DNA from: Desertibaculum subflavum
GTDB lineage: Bacteria > Pseudomonadota > Alphaproteobacteria > Ferrovibrionales > Ferrovibrionaceae
DNA length: 64,000 nt
Reading direction: 5' to 3'
NCBI GenBank assembly: GCA_003576705.1
Contig: QOZS01000018.1
Coordinates: forward strand, 1-64,000
The notes beneath the pieces are model-generated. The model searched no databases and was not told where the DNA came from. It saw only the letters and a program-made list of their open reading frames with translations. Below, piece by piece: positions 30,131-41,423 of this stretch (the stretch's first letter is position 1; each line of letters starts with the position of its first letter). Both the position numbers and the translations under genes were made by a program.

Positions 30131-31267
30131 CTAGCTGCTCTCCGACGCTGCAATGTCGTTCGCAGACCACCGCGCCCTGATCCGAGCCGCCGCTGCGGCG
30201 AGGCGGCCCTCGCCGATGGCTTCCCTGATCTCGATCATCAGGTCCTGGAAATAGGTGAGGTTGTGCCAAGTGAGGAGCATCGGCGAGAGGATCTCCTTCG
30301 CCTTCTCCAGATGGTGCAGATAGGCGCGGCTGTAATGCCGGCAGGCCGGGCAGCGGCAGGCGGGATCGAGCGGGCCCGGATCCTCGGCATGGCGCGCATT
30401 GCGGATGTTGAGCGTGCCCGAGCGCGTGAAGGCCTGGCCGGTGCGGCCGGAGCGCGTCGGCAGCACGCAGTCGAACATGTCGATGCCGCGCTCGACCGCG
30501 CCGAGGATGTCGTCCGGCATGCCGACGCCCATCAGGTAGCGCGGCCGGTCGGCGGGGAGGTGCGGCACGGTGGCATCGAGCGTCGCCAGCATTGCCGCCT
30601 GGCCCTCGCCCACCGCGAGCCCGCCGACGGCATAGCCGTCGAAGCCGGTCCGGACGAGGCCGAGGGCGCTTTCGGCACGAAGCTCGGGATTGATGCCACC
30701 CTGCACGATGCCGAACAAGGCGTGGCCCGCGCGCTCCTGGAACGCCGCCTTGCAGCGCTCGGCCCAGCGGAGCGAGAGACGCATGGCGCGAGCCACTTCC
30801 GCGTCGGTCGCCGGCAGCTGGACCAGCTCATCGAGCTGCATGGTGATGGTGGCGCCGAGCAGGTGCTGGATCTCGACCGAGCGCTCGGGCGAGAGGTGCT
30901 GCTTCGAGCCGTCGAGATGCGAGCGGAAGGTGACGCCGTTCTCGTCGACCTTCCTGAGCTCCGACAGCGACATCACCTGGAAGCCGCCGGAATCGGTGAG
31001 GATCGGGCCGTCCCAGTGCATGAAGCGGCGCAAGCCGCCGAGCCGCGCCACCCGTTCCGCGCCGGGGCGCAGCATCAGGTGATAGGTGTTGCCGAGGATG
31101 ATGTCGGCGCCGGTCTCGCGCACCGCTTCCGGCGTCATCGCCTTGACCGTGCCGGCGGTGCCGACCGGCATGAAGGCCGGCGTGCGGATCTCGCCATGCG
31201 CGGTGTGCAGCCGGCCCTGGCGCGCGGCACCGTCGGTGGCGAGGCACTCGTAGCGGAACTGCGTCAT
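30131..31267 (-). CDS. tgt: Queuine tRNA-ribosyltransferase (TGT)
   Basis: 378 aa. It exchanges guanine-34 of GUN-anticodon tRNAs for preQ1. Visible are [16 protein letters not shown], the substrate-site Asp in [13 protein letters not shown], the catalytic Asp region [15 protein letters not shown], and the zinc ligands [17 protein letters not shown]. It overlaps queA by four bases (ATGA), and queA provides the next step of queuosine synthesis. Part of the gyrA-coaD-cyclophilin-queA-tgt block. Confidence 0.97.
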   Translation of the reverse strand: MTQFRYECLATDGAARQGRLHTAHGEIRTPAFMPVGTAGTVKAMTPEAVRETGADIILGNTYHLMLRPGAERVARLGGLRRFMHWDGPILTDSGGFQVMSLSELRKVDENGVTFRSHLDGSKQHLSPERSVEIQHLLGATITMQLDELVQLPATDAEVARAMRLSLRWAERCKAAFQERAGHALFGIVQGGINPELRAESALGLVRTGFDGYAVGGLAVGEGQAAMLATLDATVPHLPADRPRYLMGVGMPDDILGAVERGIDMFDCVLPTRSGRTGQAFTRSGTLNIRNARHAEDPGPLDPACRCPACRHYSRAYLHHLEKAKEILSPMLLTWHNLTYFQDLMIEIREAIGEGRLAAAAARIRARWSANDIAASESS

Positions 31268-32283
31268 GCGGCGGCCCGCGTCAGCAGGCAGGCATCGCCG
31301 TAGGAATAGAAGCGGTAACCGTTGGCGATGGCATGCGTGTAAGCCGCGCGGGCGCGGTCGAGCCCGATGAAGGCGGCGACCAGCATGAAGAGGGTCGAGC
31401 GCGGCAGGTGGAAGTTGGTCATCATGAGGTCCACCACCTTGAACCGGTAGCCCGGCGTGATGAAGAGGTCGATATCGCCGTGGAAGGCCGCGCCGCCCGA
31501 GGCTTCCAGCACGCGCAAGGAGGTGGTGCCGATGGCGACCACGCGGCCGCCTTTCGCCTTCGCTTCCGCAATCGCCGCCGCCGTGGCGGCATCGAGCGTG
31601 CCCTGCTCCGCGTGCATCCGGTGATCGGCGGTGTCGTCGCTCTTCACCGGCAGGAAGGTGCCGGCGCCGACATGCAGGGTGACGAAGCGATGGGCGATCC
31701 CGCGAGCGTCCAGCGCATGCCAGAGTTCGGGCGTGAAATGCAGGCCGGCGGTCGGCGCGGCGACGCTGCCGGAGGCCTCGGCGTGCAGGGTCTGGTAGTC
31801 GGCGCGGTCCTGCGCATCGACCGGCCGGCGGCTCGCGATATAGGGCGGCAACGGCGGCACACCCCCGGCCTCGATGGCGCGGTCCAGCGCCTCGCCCGCG
31901 CGATCGAAGGCGAGCGTCACCTCGCCGCCGTCGCTCTTCGCCTCGACGGTGGCTGTCAGCTCGACGAATTCGACACGGTCGCCGACATGCAGCCGCTTGC
32001 CCGGCCGGGCGAAGGCGGCCCAGCGTGAGGCATCGAGCCGCTTGTGCAGGGTCGCCTCGATGCGCACCTCGCCGCGACGGCCGGCCAGGCGCGCCGGGAT
32101 GACGCGCGTATCGTTGGCGATGACGAGGTCACCCGGGCGGAGCAGCGCCGGCAGGTCGCGCACAATCCGGTCCTCCAGCCGCGCGCCATCGACCACGAGC
32201 AGCCGCGCCGCATCACGCGGGCTCACGGGCCTGAGCGCGATCCGCTCCGGCGGCAGGTCGAAATCGAACTCGGCGACGCGCAT
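31264..32283 (-). CDS. queA: S-adenosylmethionine:tRNA ribosyltransferase-isomerase
   Basis: 339 aa, normal length. It transfers the ribosyl group of SAM to preQ1-tRNA to give epoxyqueuosine. Motifs include [50 protein letters not shown] and the C-terminal [17 protein letters not shown]. It is upstream of and overlaps tgt. A palindromic repeat (32314-32400) separates it from the cyclophilin gene. Confidence 0.97.
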   Translation of the reverse strand: MRVAEFDFDLPPERIALRPVSPRDAARLLVVDGARLEDRIVRDLPALLRPGDLVIANDTRVIPARLAGRRGEVRIEATLHKRLDASRWAAFARPGKRLHVGDRVEFVELTATVEAKSDGGEVTLAFDRAGEALDRAIEAGGVPPLPPYIASRRPVDAQDRADYQTLHAEASGSVAAPTAGLHFTPELWHALDARGIAHRFVTLHVGAGTFLPVKSDDTADHRMHAEQGTLDAATAAAIAEAKAKGGRVVAIGTTSLRVLEASGGAAFHGDIDLFITPGYRFKVVDLMMTNFHLPRSTLFMLVAAFIGLDRARAAYTHAIANGYRFYSYGDACLLTRAAA

Positions 32284-32313
32284 GGATCAGCTCTATCCGC
32301 TGGCCCCCAAATC

Positions 32314-32400
32314 GTCATGCCCGGGCTTGACCCGGGCATCCACGGCTCTCGGCTGCGCTGAGACCACCGCGTGGATGGCCGGGTCAAGCCCGGCCATGAC
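32314..32400. repeat. Palindromic REP-like element, copy 1
   Basis: Two ~31-bp arms (32314-32344 and 32370-32400) are inverted copies with a few mismatches. The left arm begins GTCATGCCCGGGCTTGACCC. Within each arm CCGGGCTTGACCCGG is itself nearly palindromic. The spacer is about 25 bases. A second copy lies at 53594-53682. Both sit between genes on the minus strand and could form strong RNA hairpins. The pattern resembles dispersed palindromic elements of alphaproteobacteria. Confidence 0.88.
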
Positions 32401-32424
32401 CCAGATTTGCGGGCACCCGCGCGA

Positions 32425-32988
32425 TCACTTCCCCTTCGCGTCGGCGGCGACCTGCATCTTCACGATCTTGTCGGGATCGGTGACGGCGCCCGACTGGCCG
32501 GCGCCCTTCTTGATCAGGTCGACGAACTGCATGCCGTCGGTCACCTCGCCCCAGATCGTGTACTGGCCGTCGAGGAAGCTGGCATCGTCGAAGCAGATGA
32601 AGAACTGGCTATCGGCACTGTCCGGGCTCTGCGCGCGGGCCATGGAGACGGTGCCGCGCAGATGCCGGGCATTGGAGAATTCCGCCTTCAGCTTCTGGCC
32701 GGAGCCGCCGGTGCCGGTGCCGGTCGGGTCGCCGGTCTGCGCCATGAAGCCGCGGATCACGCGGTGGAACACGATGCCGTCGTAGAAGCCCTTCCGCGTC
32801 AGCTCCTTGATGCGCTTGACGTGGTTGGGTGCGAGGTCGGGGCGCAGCCGGATCACCACGCGGCCGTCCTTCAGGTCGAGATAGATGGTGTCTTCCAAAT
32901 TCTGGCTCCAGGCAGAGGGTGATGAGAGCGCGGCGACGCCCGCCGCCATCGTTCCCAGAAAAGCGCGACGTTGCATTCCAACGCTCAT
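32425..32988 (-). CDS. Cyclophilin-type peptidyl-prolyl isomerase with export signal
   Basis: 187 aa. It catalyses proline cis-trans isomerisation. Cyclophilin motifs are FYDGIVFHRVIRGFMAQTGDPTG, FSNARHLRGTVSMAR and FFICFDDASFLDGQYTIWGEV. The N-terminus MQRRAFLGTMAAGVAALSSP resembles a twin-arginine or Sec signal with cleavage near SAWSQ, which suggests a periplasmic enzyme. It overlaps coaD by four bases and lies in the conserved gyrA-to-tgt block. Confidence 0.93.
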   Translation of the reverse strand: MSVGMQRRAFLGTMAAGVAALSSPSAWSQNLEDTIYLDLKDGRVVIRLRPDLAPNHVKRIKELTRKGFYDGIVFHRVIRGFMAQTGDPTGTGTGGSGQKLKAEFSNARHLRGTVSMARAQSPDSADSQFFICFDDASFLDGQYTIWGEVTDGMQFVDLIKKGAGQSGAVTDPDKIVKMQVAADAKGK

Positions 32989-33503
32989 TCCGCGACTCCT
33001 GCGTTGCGCCGGAGCTCGGCGCAGCGCGCGATCAGCTGCTCCGCCACGCGCGGCGAGACGAAGGAGCGGATGTCGCCGCCCAGCATGGCGATCTCCTTGA
33101 CCAGGCGGGAGGCGATGAACTGGTGGTTGTCGGAGGCCATCAAGAACACGGTCTCGATCTCCGAGTTGAGCCGCCGGTTCATGCCGACCATCTGGAACTC
33201 GTACTCGAAGTCGGACACGGCGCGGAGCCCCCGGACGATGACCGAGGCGCCGATCTCCACCGCGGCATGCATCAGCAGGTTGTCGTAGCCGCGCACGTCG
33301 ATGTCGCGGCCGGTCAGCTGCTTCGCTTCCTCGCGCACCATGGCGACGCGTTCCTCGACCGAGAACATCGGCCCCTTGCCGATATTGATGGCGACGCCGA
33401 TCACCAGCTTGTCGACGATCTTCGCGGCGCGGGCGATGATGTCGTAATGGCCCTTGGTGATCGGGTCGAAGGTGCCGGGATAAAGGCCGATCCGCGTGCC
33501 CAT
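32985..33503 (-). CDS. coaD: Phosphopantetheine adenylyltransferase
   Basis: 172 aa. It converts 4'-phosphopantetheine and ATP to dephospho-CoA, the fourth step of CoA synthesis. The nucleotidyltransferase motif GLYPGTFDPITKGHYDII (TxGH form) is at the N-terminus, and VRGLRAVSDFEYEFQM plus the ISSxxV-like FIASRLVKEIAMLGG segment follow. Six bases separate it from gyrA, and its stop overlaps the cyclophilin gene. Confidence 0.97.
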   Translation of the reverse strand: MGTRIGLYPGTFDPITKGHYDIIARAAKIVDKLVIGVAINIGKGPMFSVEERVAMVREEAKQLTGRDIDVRGYDNLLMHAAVEIGASVIVRGLRAVSDFEYEFQMVGMNRRLNSEIETVFLMASDNHQFIASRLVKEIAMLGGDIRSFVSPRVAEQLIARCAELRRNAGVAE

Positions 33504-33509
33504 GCCTGA

Positions 33510-36266
<2,757 letters not shown>

Positions 36267-36358
36267 TGAAATCAGCTCATCGATTGTTGGGGGAGCGCGA
36301 CTCCGAAGGCCGCGTCAAGGGCTGCCAGCAACCTAGCAAAGATGCCGCGCTGCAGCAA

Positions 36359-37222
36359 TCAGCGGTGCGCGATCCAGATCCCTATCACGACGGCCGCGAG
36401 CCCGGCCAGAGAGGCTCCGGTGACCGCCTCGGACAGCAGCAAAGCCCCCAGAAAGGAGGCGGTTACCGGGCTCAGCGACAGGAAGACCGTGACCCGGGTC
36501 GGGCTCGCATGCCGGAGCGCATAGAGCCAGAGGAAATAGCCGACCCCGCTGTTCAGCCCGATGAAGATGACGGCCCCCCAGCCCGGCGCCGTGATGGCGG
36601 GCCAGGCCGCGAAGAACCCCTCACCCGCCGCCACCACAGCGAGAAAGCCGACCGAGGCGAGCATGGCGAAGGAGCTGACCGCGATGGTCGGATAACGCTG
36701 CAGATAGGGCCGGTAGAGCACGCTGCAGAGCGCGCCGCAGATCGCGCTGCCCAGCACCGCGAGCTCGCCCCACCAGACGCCCGCGCCGGGCGCGAGCGCC
36801 TTCTCGCCGAGGGTGACGCCGACGCCCAGGATGGTCAGAGCCACGCCGATCGTCTTCGGCGCCGTGAGCGGCTCGCGCCCCAGCGCCGCCCCGATCAGCA
36901 TGGTGATTAGCGGCATGGCGGCGAAAATCAGCGCCCCGCGCGCCGAAGGAATGAAGCGCAGGCCGAAATTGAGCAGGGCGATCAGGATGCCGAACTGGGT
37001 GATGCCGAGGATGGCGATCGGCACCACATCGGCCCGCGCGAAGCGCATGGCCTGGCCGGTTGCCAGCATGGCCGGGGCGAGGCACAGGAAGCCGATGGCA
37101 TAGCGCATCAGGGCGAGCGAGCCGGGCCCGGTCTGGTCGACCACATAGCGGGTCGCCACCATGGCGGAGCCGACCAGCACGCCGCTCGCCGCCGCAGCGG
37201 CCACGGCGAGGCGCTGGCTCAC
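36359..37222 (-). CDS. EamA (drug/metabolite transporter) family protein
   Basis: 287 aa with ten predicted membrane segments in two EamA repeats; the second half has the conserved GLNSGVGYFLWLYALRHASPTRVTVFLSLSPVTASFLGALLLSE. Members export amino acids, nucleosides or other metabolites. The start is the GTG at 37222, which overlaps the stop of the MarR-GNAT gene by four bases (GTGA), so the two are translated together. This pairing suggests the exporter is under control of the fused regulator-acetyltransferase or handles the same compound. Confidence 0.87.
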   Translation of the reverse strand: MSQRLAVAAAAASGVLVGSAMVATRYVVDQTGPGSLALMRYAIGFLCLAPAMLATGQAMRFARADVVPIAILGITQFGILIALLNFGLRFIPSARGALIFAAMPLITMLIGAALGREPLTAPKTIGVALTILGVGVTLGEKALAPGAGVWWGELAVLGSAICGALCSVLYRPYLQRYPTIAVSSFAMLASVGFLAVVAAGEGFFAAWPAITAPGWGAVIFIGLNSGVGYFLWLYALRHASPTRVTVFLSLSPVTASFLGALLLSEAVTGASLAGLAAVVIGIWIAHR

Positions 37223-38145
37223 GTGAGCTTCAGCTCCCAGGTCTCGCTGACCAGGTCCTGGCCGAAGGCGTGGTTCTGTTCCGACGCCACCATCTGGAAC
37301 CCCGCCTGATCGTAGATATGGCGCGCCGCGGTCAGGATGCTCTGGGTCCAGAGCGTGATCTTCTTGTAGCCCCGCTCGCGCGCGAAGCGGATGCATTCGG
37401 CGACCAGGCGGTTGCCGATGCCGAGACCCCGCGCCCGCGGATCGACGATCAGCAGCCGCAGCTTGGCGACCGTCTTCGATTTGCGCACCAGGAAGACGGA
37501 GCCGACCGGCTCGCCGTCCTTCTCGGCGATCCAGCAGCGTTCGCAAGCCGGATCGAACTCGTTGATGAACTTCGCGGTGATCTCCGCCACCAGCGCCTCG
37601 AAGGTCTGCTCGAAGCCGTATTCGCGGGCATAGAGCGCGCCATGCGCCTGCACCACCCAGCCCATATCGCCCGGCTGGTGCGGCCGCAGGATGTAGGGCG
37701 CGCGGCGGTCCGGCGTAGTGCCGAGGGCGCCTTCGATCAGCCGCATCGCCGCCACCACGCGAACCTGGTCGGCCTCGCTGAGCTCGCGCAGCATGGCGCC
37801 GACCCCTTCCTGCGAGTGCGCGTTGACCGGCTCGAATGCCCTGCGGCCGGCATCGGTGAGGATCAGCTGCATCTGCCGGCCGTCATGCGGTGCGGCCACC
37901 TTCTTCAGCAGGCCGCGCCGCTCGAATCCGCGCAGGATGCGGCTGAGATAGCCGGGATCGATGCCGAGATCGCGCACCAGCTCGCTCGCCGTCGGCCGCT
38001 CGCGATTGGCGAGCTCGTACAGCACGCGGCCTTCGGCGAGGGAGAACGGCGTATCTAGATAGGCCTCGTCCAGCGCGCCGATGCGCGGTGTGTAAAATCG
38101 GGTGAAGCGGCGCACCGCCGCGATCCGCTGGTCGAACGTGCTCAC
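37219..38145 (-). CDS. MarR-type regulator fused to GNAT acetyltransferase (copy 1)
   Basis: 308 aa. Residues 1 to about 145 are a winged-helix MarR domain (ALDEAYLDTPFSLAEGRVLYELANRERPTASELVRDLGIDPGYLSRILRGFERRGLL). Residues about 155-308 are a GNAT N-acetyltransferase (VGSVFLVRKSKTVAKLRLLIVDPRARGLGIGNRLVAECIRFARERGYKKITLWT) with the acetyl-CoA loop RARGLGIGNRL. The paralogue 115 bases upstream has the same length and order. A TCAACTA motif lies upstream of both. The fused enzyme may inactivate the same small molecule that the DNA-binding part senses. Overlaps the EamA exporter gene. Confidence 0.93.
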   Translation of the reverse strand: MSTFDQRIAAVRRFTRFYTPRIGALDEAYLDTPFSLAEGRVLYELANRERPTASELVRDLGIDPGYLSRILRGFERRGLLKKVAAPHDGRQMQLILTDAGRRAFEPVNAHSQEGVGAMLRELSEADQVRVVAAMRLIEGALGTTPDRRAPYILRPHQPGDMGWVVQAHGALYAREYGFEQTFEALVAEITAKFINEFDPACERCWIAEKDGEPVGSVFLVRKSKTVAKLRLLIVDPRARGLGIGNRLVAECIRFARERGYKKITLWTQSILTAARHIYDQAGFQMVASEQNHAFGQDLVSETWELKLT

Positions 38146-38206
38146 GTAGCCCCCGACGGCCTAGCTGGCGATCAGTTGCTCCAGGCTACTTATTTACTTG
38201 CTTTTG

Positions 38207-38213
38207 TCAACTA
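38207..38213 (-). promoter_or_regulatory. Shared upstream motif TCAACTA (copy 1)
   Basis: TCAACTA (TAGTTGA on the coding strand) lies about 60 bases upstream of the first MarR-GNAT gene. The same seven bases lie about 50 bases upstream of the paralogue (39235-39241). The motif is short, so this is only a candidate operator half-site. Confidence 0.3.
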
Positions 38214-38260
38214 TCTCCGAGACCGAGAGCCTAGGTCCGCCGACGCTCTGCCGGATCGGC

Positions 38261-39187
38261 TCAGGTGAGTTCCAGTTCCCAGGTTTCGTCGCTGACCGGC
38301 TCCTTGCCGAAGCCACTGGCATCCTCCGCCGCCACCAGCTGGAAGCCGGCTTGGGCGTAGACCCGCCGCGCTGCGATCAGGATGCTCTGGGTCCAGAGTG
38401 TTACCCTCTGGTAGCCGCACGCGCGCGCGAAACGGACGCATTCGGCGACCAGCTCCTTGCCGACGCCGAGTCCGCGTGCCTGCGGGTCGACAAGCAGAAG
38501 CCGCAACTGAGCTACCGTTGCAGAATGCCGGACCAGGAAGACGGAGCCGATCGGCTTGCCGTCCATCTCGGCAATCCAGCAGCGCTCCCCGGCCGGGTCG
38601 AAGTTGTTGATGAATTTGGCGGCGATCTCCGCCACCAGCGCCTCGAAGCTCTGGTCGAAGCCGTATTCGCGCGCATAGACCGAACCGTGCGCCCGCACCA
38701 CCCAGCCCATATCGCCTGGCCGGTGGGTCCTTAGTTGATAGCGCGGCTCTTCCGGCCTGGCGCCGAGCAGCGTCTCGATGATGCGCATGGCCTCGACCAC
38801 CCGGCCCTGGTCCGGCCCGGACAGCCCGCGCAGCATGGCGCCCATGGCTTCGCGCGCCTGGGCGTTGAGCGGCGCGAAGGCGTCGCGGCCGGCATCGGTG
38901 ATCCGAACCTGCACCTCCTGCGCGTCGGCCGGCGACGGCGCCCTGCTGACCAGGCCCTTGGCCTCGAAGGCGTGCAGGATGCGGTTCAGACAGCCGGCAT
39001 CGATTCCCAGATCCCCGACCAGCTCCTCCGCCGTGGCGCGGCCGCGCTGGGCGAGCTCATAGAGCACGCGCCCCTCACCGAGTGAGAACGGTGTCTGCAG
39101 ACAGCCATCGTCCAGCACGCCGATCCGGGCCGTATAGAATCGCGAGAAGCGGCGCATCGCCGCCACTTGCTGATCGAAAACCGACAT
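38261..39187 (-). CDS. MarR-type regulator fused to GNAT acetyltransferase (copy 2)
   Basis: 308 aa, same length and domain order as copy 1. The MarR part has LQTPFSLGEGRVLYELAQRGRATAEELVGDLGIDAGCLNRILHAFEAKGLV. The GNAT part has SVFLVRHSATVAQLRLLLVDPQARGLGVGKELVAECVRFAR. I chose the ATG at 39187 because CAGGAGGTAGCC precedes it perfectly; an open frame extends 17 codons further. It is clearly a tandem duplicate, but moderately diverged, so not a recent event. The 115-base spacing to copy 1 includes a separate upstream region, so each copy may have its own promoter. Confidence 0.93.
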   Translation of the reverse strand: MSVFDQQVAAMRRFSRFYTARIGVLDDGCLQTPFSLGEGRVLYELAQRGRATAEELVGDLGIDAGCLNRILHAFEAKGLVSRAPSPADAQEVQVRITDAGRDAFAPLNAQAREAMGAMLRGLSGPDQGRVVEAMRIIETLLGARPEEPRYQLRTHRPGDMGWVVRAHGSVYAREYGFDQSFEALVAEIAAKFINNFDPAGERCWIAEMDGKPIGSVFLVRHSATVAQLRLLLVDPQARGLGVGKELVAECVRFARACGYQRVTLWTQSILIAARRVYAQAGFQLVAAEDASGFGKEPVSDETWELELT

Positions 39188-39225
39188 GGCTACCTCCTGA
39201 TGCTTGCTGAAGGCTAGCGAATCAT

Positions 39226-39241
39226 TTGACTGAATCAACTA
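39226..39241 (-). promoter_or_regulatory. Candidate MarR operator upstream of copy 2
   Basis: TTGACTGAATCAA (39226-39238) has TTGA/TCAA symmetry around five bases, and TCAACTA continues to 39241. It lies about 40-55 bases upstream of the second MarR-GNAT start, a usual place for an autoregulatory MarR site. The evidence is only dyad symmetry and the shared TCAACTA motif. Confidence 0.38.
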
Positions 39242-39309
39242 ACTCACCGAGACGTGACGCCCACTCAGCCCGCCGTTACCATCGCCCGGTCTCTCACTGG
39301 TGAGTCGCG

Positions 39310-41385
39310 ATGAACGCGCCGTTCCGCAAGCCCGAGGTGAAGCTGGGCTATTCCGCCTGCCCGCATGATTGCCCGTCGACCTGCGCCCTCGAAGTAGAGC
39401 TCAAGGACGAGCGCACCATCGGCCGCATCCACGGGGCCGCGGACAACCGCTACACCGCCGGCGTGATCTGCGCCAAGGTCGCCCGCTACGAGGAACGCGT
39501 GCACCATCCCGACCGCCTGCGCGTGCCGCTGCAGCGGATCGGCGAGAAGGGCGAAGGCCGGTTCCGCGAGATCGGTTGGGAACAGGCGCTGGATGAGGTC
39601 GCCGAGGCGTTCCAGCGCAAGACGGCGCAATACGGCTCCGAGACGGTCTGGCCCTACTACTACGCCGGCACCATGGGCTTGGTGCAGCGTGACGGCATCC
39701 ATCGCCTGCGCCATGCCATGCGCTATTCCGGCTTCCTCTCCACCATCTGCGTCAACCTCGCCTGGGGCGGCTTCATCGCCGGCACCGGCAAGCTCGCCGG
39801 CGCCGACCCGCGCGAGATGGCGGATGCCGATGTCGTCGTGATCTGGGGCACCAACGCGGTCAACACCCAGGTCAACGTGATGACCCACGCGACCCGCGCC
39901 CGCAAGGAGCGCGGCGCAAAGATCGTGGTGATCGACACCTACCGCAACAGCACGGCGGAAGCCGCCGACATGCATATCTGCGTGCGGCCGGGCACCGACG
40001 GGGCGCTCGCCTGCGCCGTGATGCACGTGCTGTTCCGCGACGGCTATGCCGACCGGGACTACCTGCGCCAATACACAGACTGCCCGGACGAATTGGAGGC
40101 GCATCTGCAGCCGCGCGGGCCCGAATGGGCCTCCGCCATCTCCGGTGTGCCGGTGGCCGAGATCGAGGCTTTCGCGAAGCTGGTCGGCGAGAACAAGAAG
40201 ACCTATCTCCGCCTCGGCTACGGCTTCTCGCGCCAGAGGAACGGCGCGGCGAACATGCACGCCGCGTCCTGCATCGCCGCGGTCACCGGCTCATGGAAAT
40301 ACAAGGGCGGCGGCGCCTTCCACAACAACGGCGCGATCTACCACTGGGACCGCTCGCTGATCGAAGGCCACAGCAAGCGCGATCCCAAGATCCGCATGCT
40401 GGACCAGTCGCGCTTCGGGCCGGTGATGGTGAGCGACAAGACAGATATCGGTGACGGCCCGCCGGTGACGGCGCTGCTGATCCAGAACACCAACCCGGCC
40501 CAGGTGACGCCGGAAGTCGACAAGGCGCAGCGCGGCATGCGCCGCGCCGATGTCTTCGCCTGCGTGCACGAGCAGTTCATGACCGACACGGCGAAGCTCG
40601 CCGATATCGTGCTGCCGGCCACGACCTTCCTCGAGCACGACGACATCTATCAGGGCGGCGGCCACCAATATATCCAGGCCGGGCCGAAGCTGATCGAGCC
40701 CTATGCGGAGGCGCGCGAGAATCACTACGTGATCTGCGAGCTTGCCCGGCGCCTCGGCGCCGAGCATGAGGGCTTCCACATGACCGCCGCCGAGATCGCC
40801 GACTGGACGCTCAAGGCCTCGGGCTGGCCCGGCTGGGAGGAGCTCAAGGCCGCGCGCTGGCACGATTGCCAGCCGGATTTCGAGACCGCGCATTACCTCA
40901 ACGGCTTCGCCTATCCGGACGGCAAGTTCCACTTCGCGCCGGACTGGTCGATGATCGGACCGAACCACAAGGTGATGCCGCGCCTGCCGGACCATTTCGC
41001 GGTGATCGAGACGGCGACCGACGAGTGCCCGTTCCGCATGGTGACGGCGCCGTCGCGCAGCTTCCTCAATTCCAGCTTCAACGAGACGCCATCCTCGGTG
41101 AAGCGCGAGAAGCGGCCGAGCCTGAAGGTGCATCCCGACGATCTCGCGAAGCTCGGCCTCAACGCCGGCCAGCGCATCCGCATCGGCAACCAGCGCGGCA
41201 GCGTGGTGCTGCACGCGGAGGCCTTCGACGGCGTGCAGCGCGGCGTCGTCATCCACGAAGGCATCTGGCCGAACGGCGCCTTCGAGGAAGGCATGGGGAT
41301 CAACATCCTGGTTGGCGCCGATGCCTGCCCGCCCAATGGCGGCGCCGCCTTCCACGACAACGCGATCTGGATCAAGGCGGCCTAG
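39310..41385 (+). CDS. Molybdopterin oxidoreductase with N-terminal [4Fe-4S] site
   Basis: 691 aa of the DMSO-reductase superfamily. C17-x3-C21-x3-C25-x28-C54 (SACPHDCPSTCALEV ... GVICAKV) binds an iron-sulfur cluster. The molybdopterin region shows GWEQALDEVAEAF, PYYYAGTMGLVQRDG, VVIWGTNAVNTQVN and the C-terminal dinucleotide-binding domain (RSFLNSSFNETPSSVKREKRPSLKVHPDDLAKLGL). No Tat signal is present, so it is cytoplasmic. No electron-transfer subunit lies beside it. The substrate is unknown; it is similar in size to BisC/formate-dehydrogenase-like enzymes. The MFS gene follows 38 bases downstream. Confidence 0.92.
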   Translation: MNAPFRKPEVKLGYSACPHDCPSTCALEVELKDERTIGRIHGAADNRYTAGVICAKVARYEERVHHPDRLRVPLQRIGEKGEGRFREIGWEQALDEVAEAFQRKTAQYGSETVWPYYYAGTMGLVQRDGIHRLRHAMRYSGFLSTICVNLAWGGFIAGTGKLAGADPREMADADVVVIWGTNAVNTQVNVMTHATRARKERGAKIVVIDTYRNSTAEAADMHICVRPGTDGALACAVMHVLFRDGYADRDYLRQYTDCPDELEAHLQPRGPEWASAISGVPVAEIEAFAKLVGENKKTYLRLGYGFSRQRNGAANMHAASCIAAVTGSWKYKGGGAFHNNGAIYHWDRSLIEGHSKRDPKIRMLDQSRFGPVMVSDKTDIGDGPPVTALLIQNTNPAQVTPEVDKAQRGMRRADVFACVHEQFMTDTAKLADIVLPATTFLEHDDIYQGGGHQYIQAGPKLIEPYAEARENHYVICELARRLGAEHEGFHMTAAEIADWTLKASGWPGWEELKAARWHDCQPDFETAHYLNGFAYPDGKFHFAPDWSMIGPNHKVMPRLPDHFAVIETATDECPFRMVTAPSRSFLNSSFNETPSSVKREKRPSLKVHPDDLAKLGLNAGQRIRIGNQRGSVVLHAEAFDGVQRGVVIHEGIWPNGAFEEGMGINILVGADACPPNGGAAFHDNAIWIKAA

Positions 41386-41423
41386 CGACAGCCCTCGCCG
41401 TTCCCTGGGGAGGGAACGCCTGA

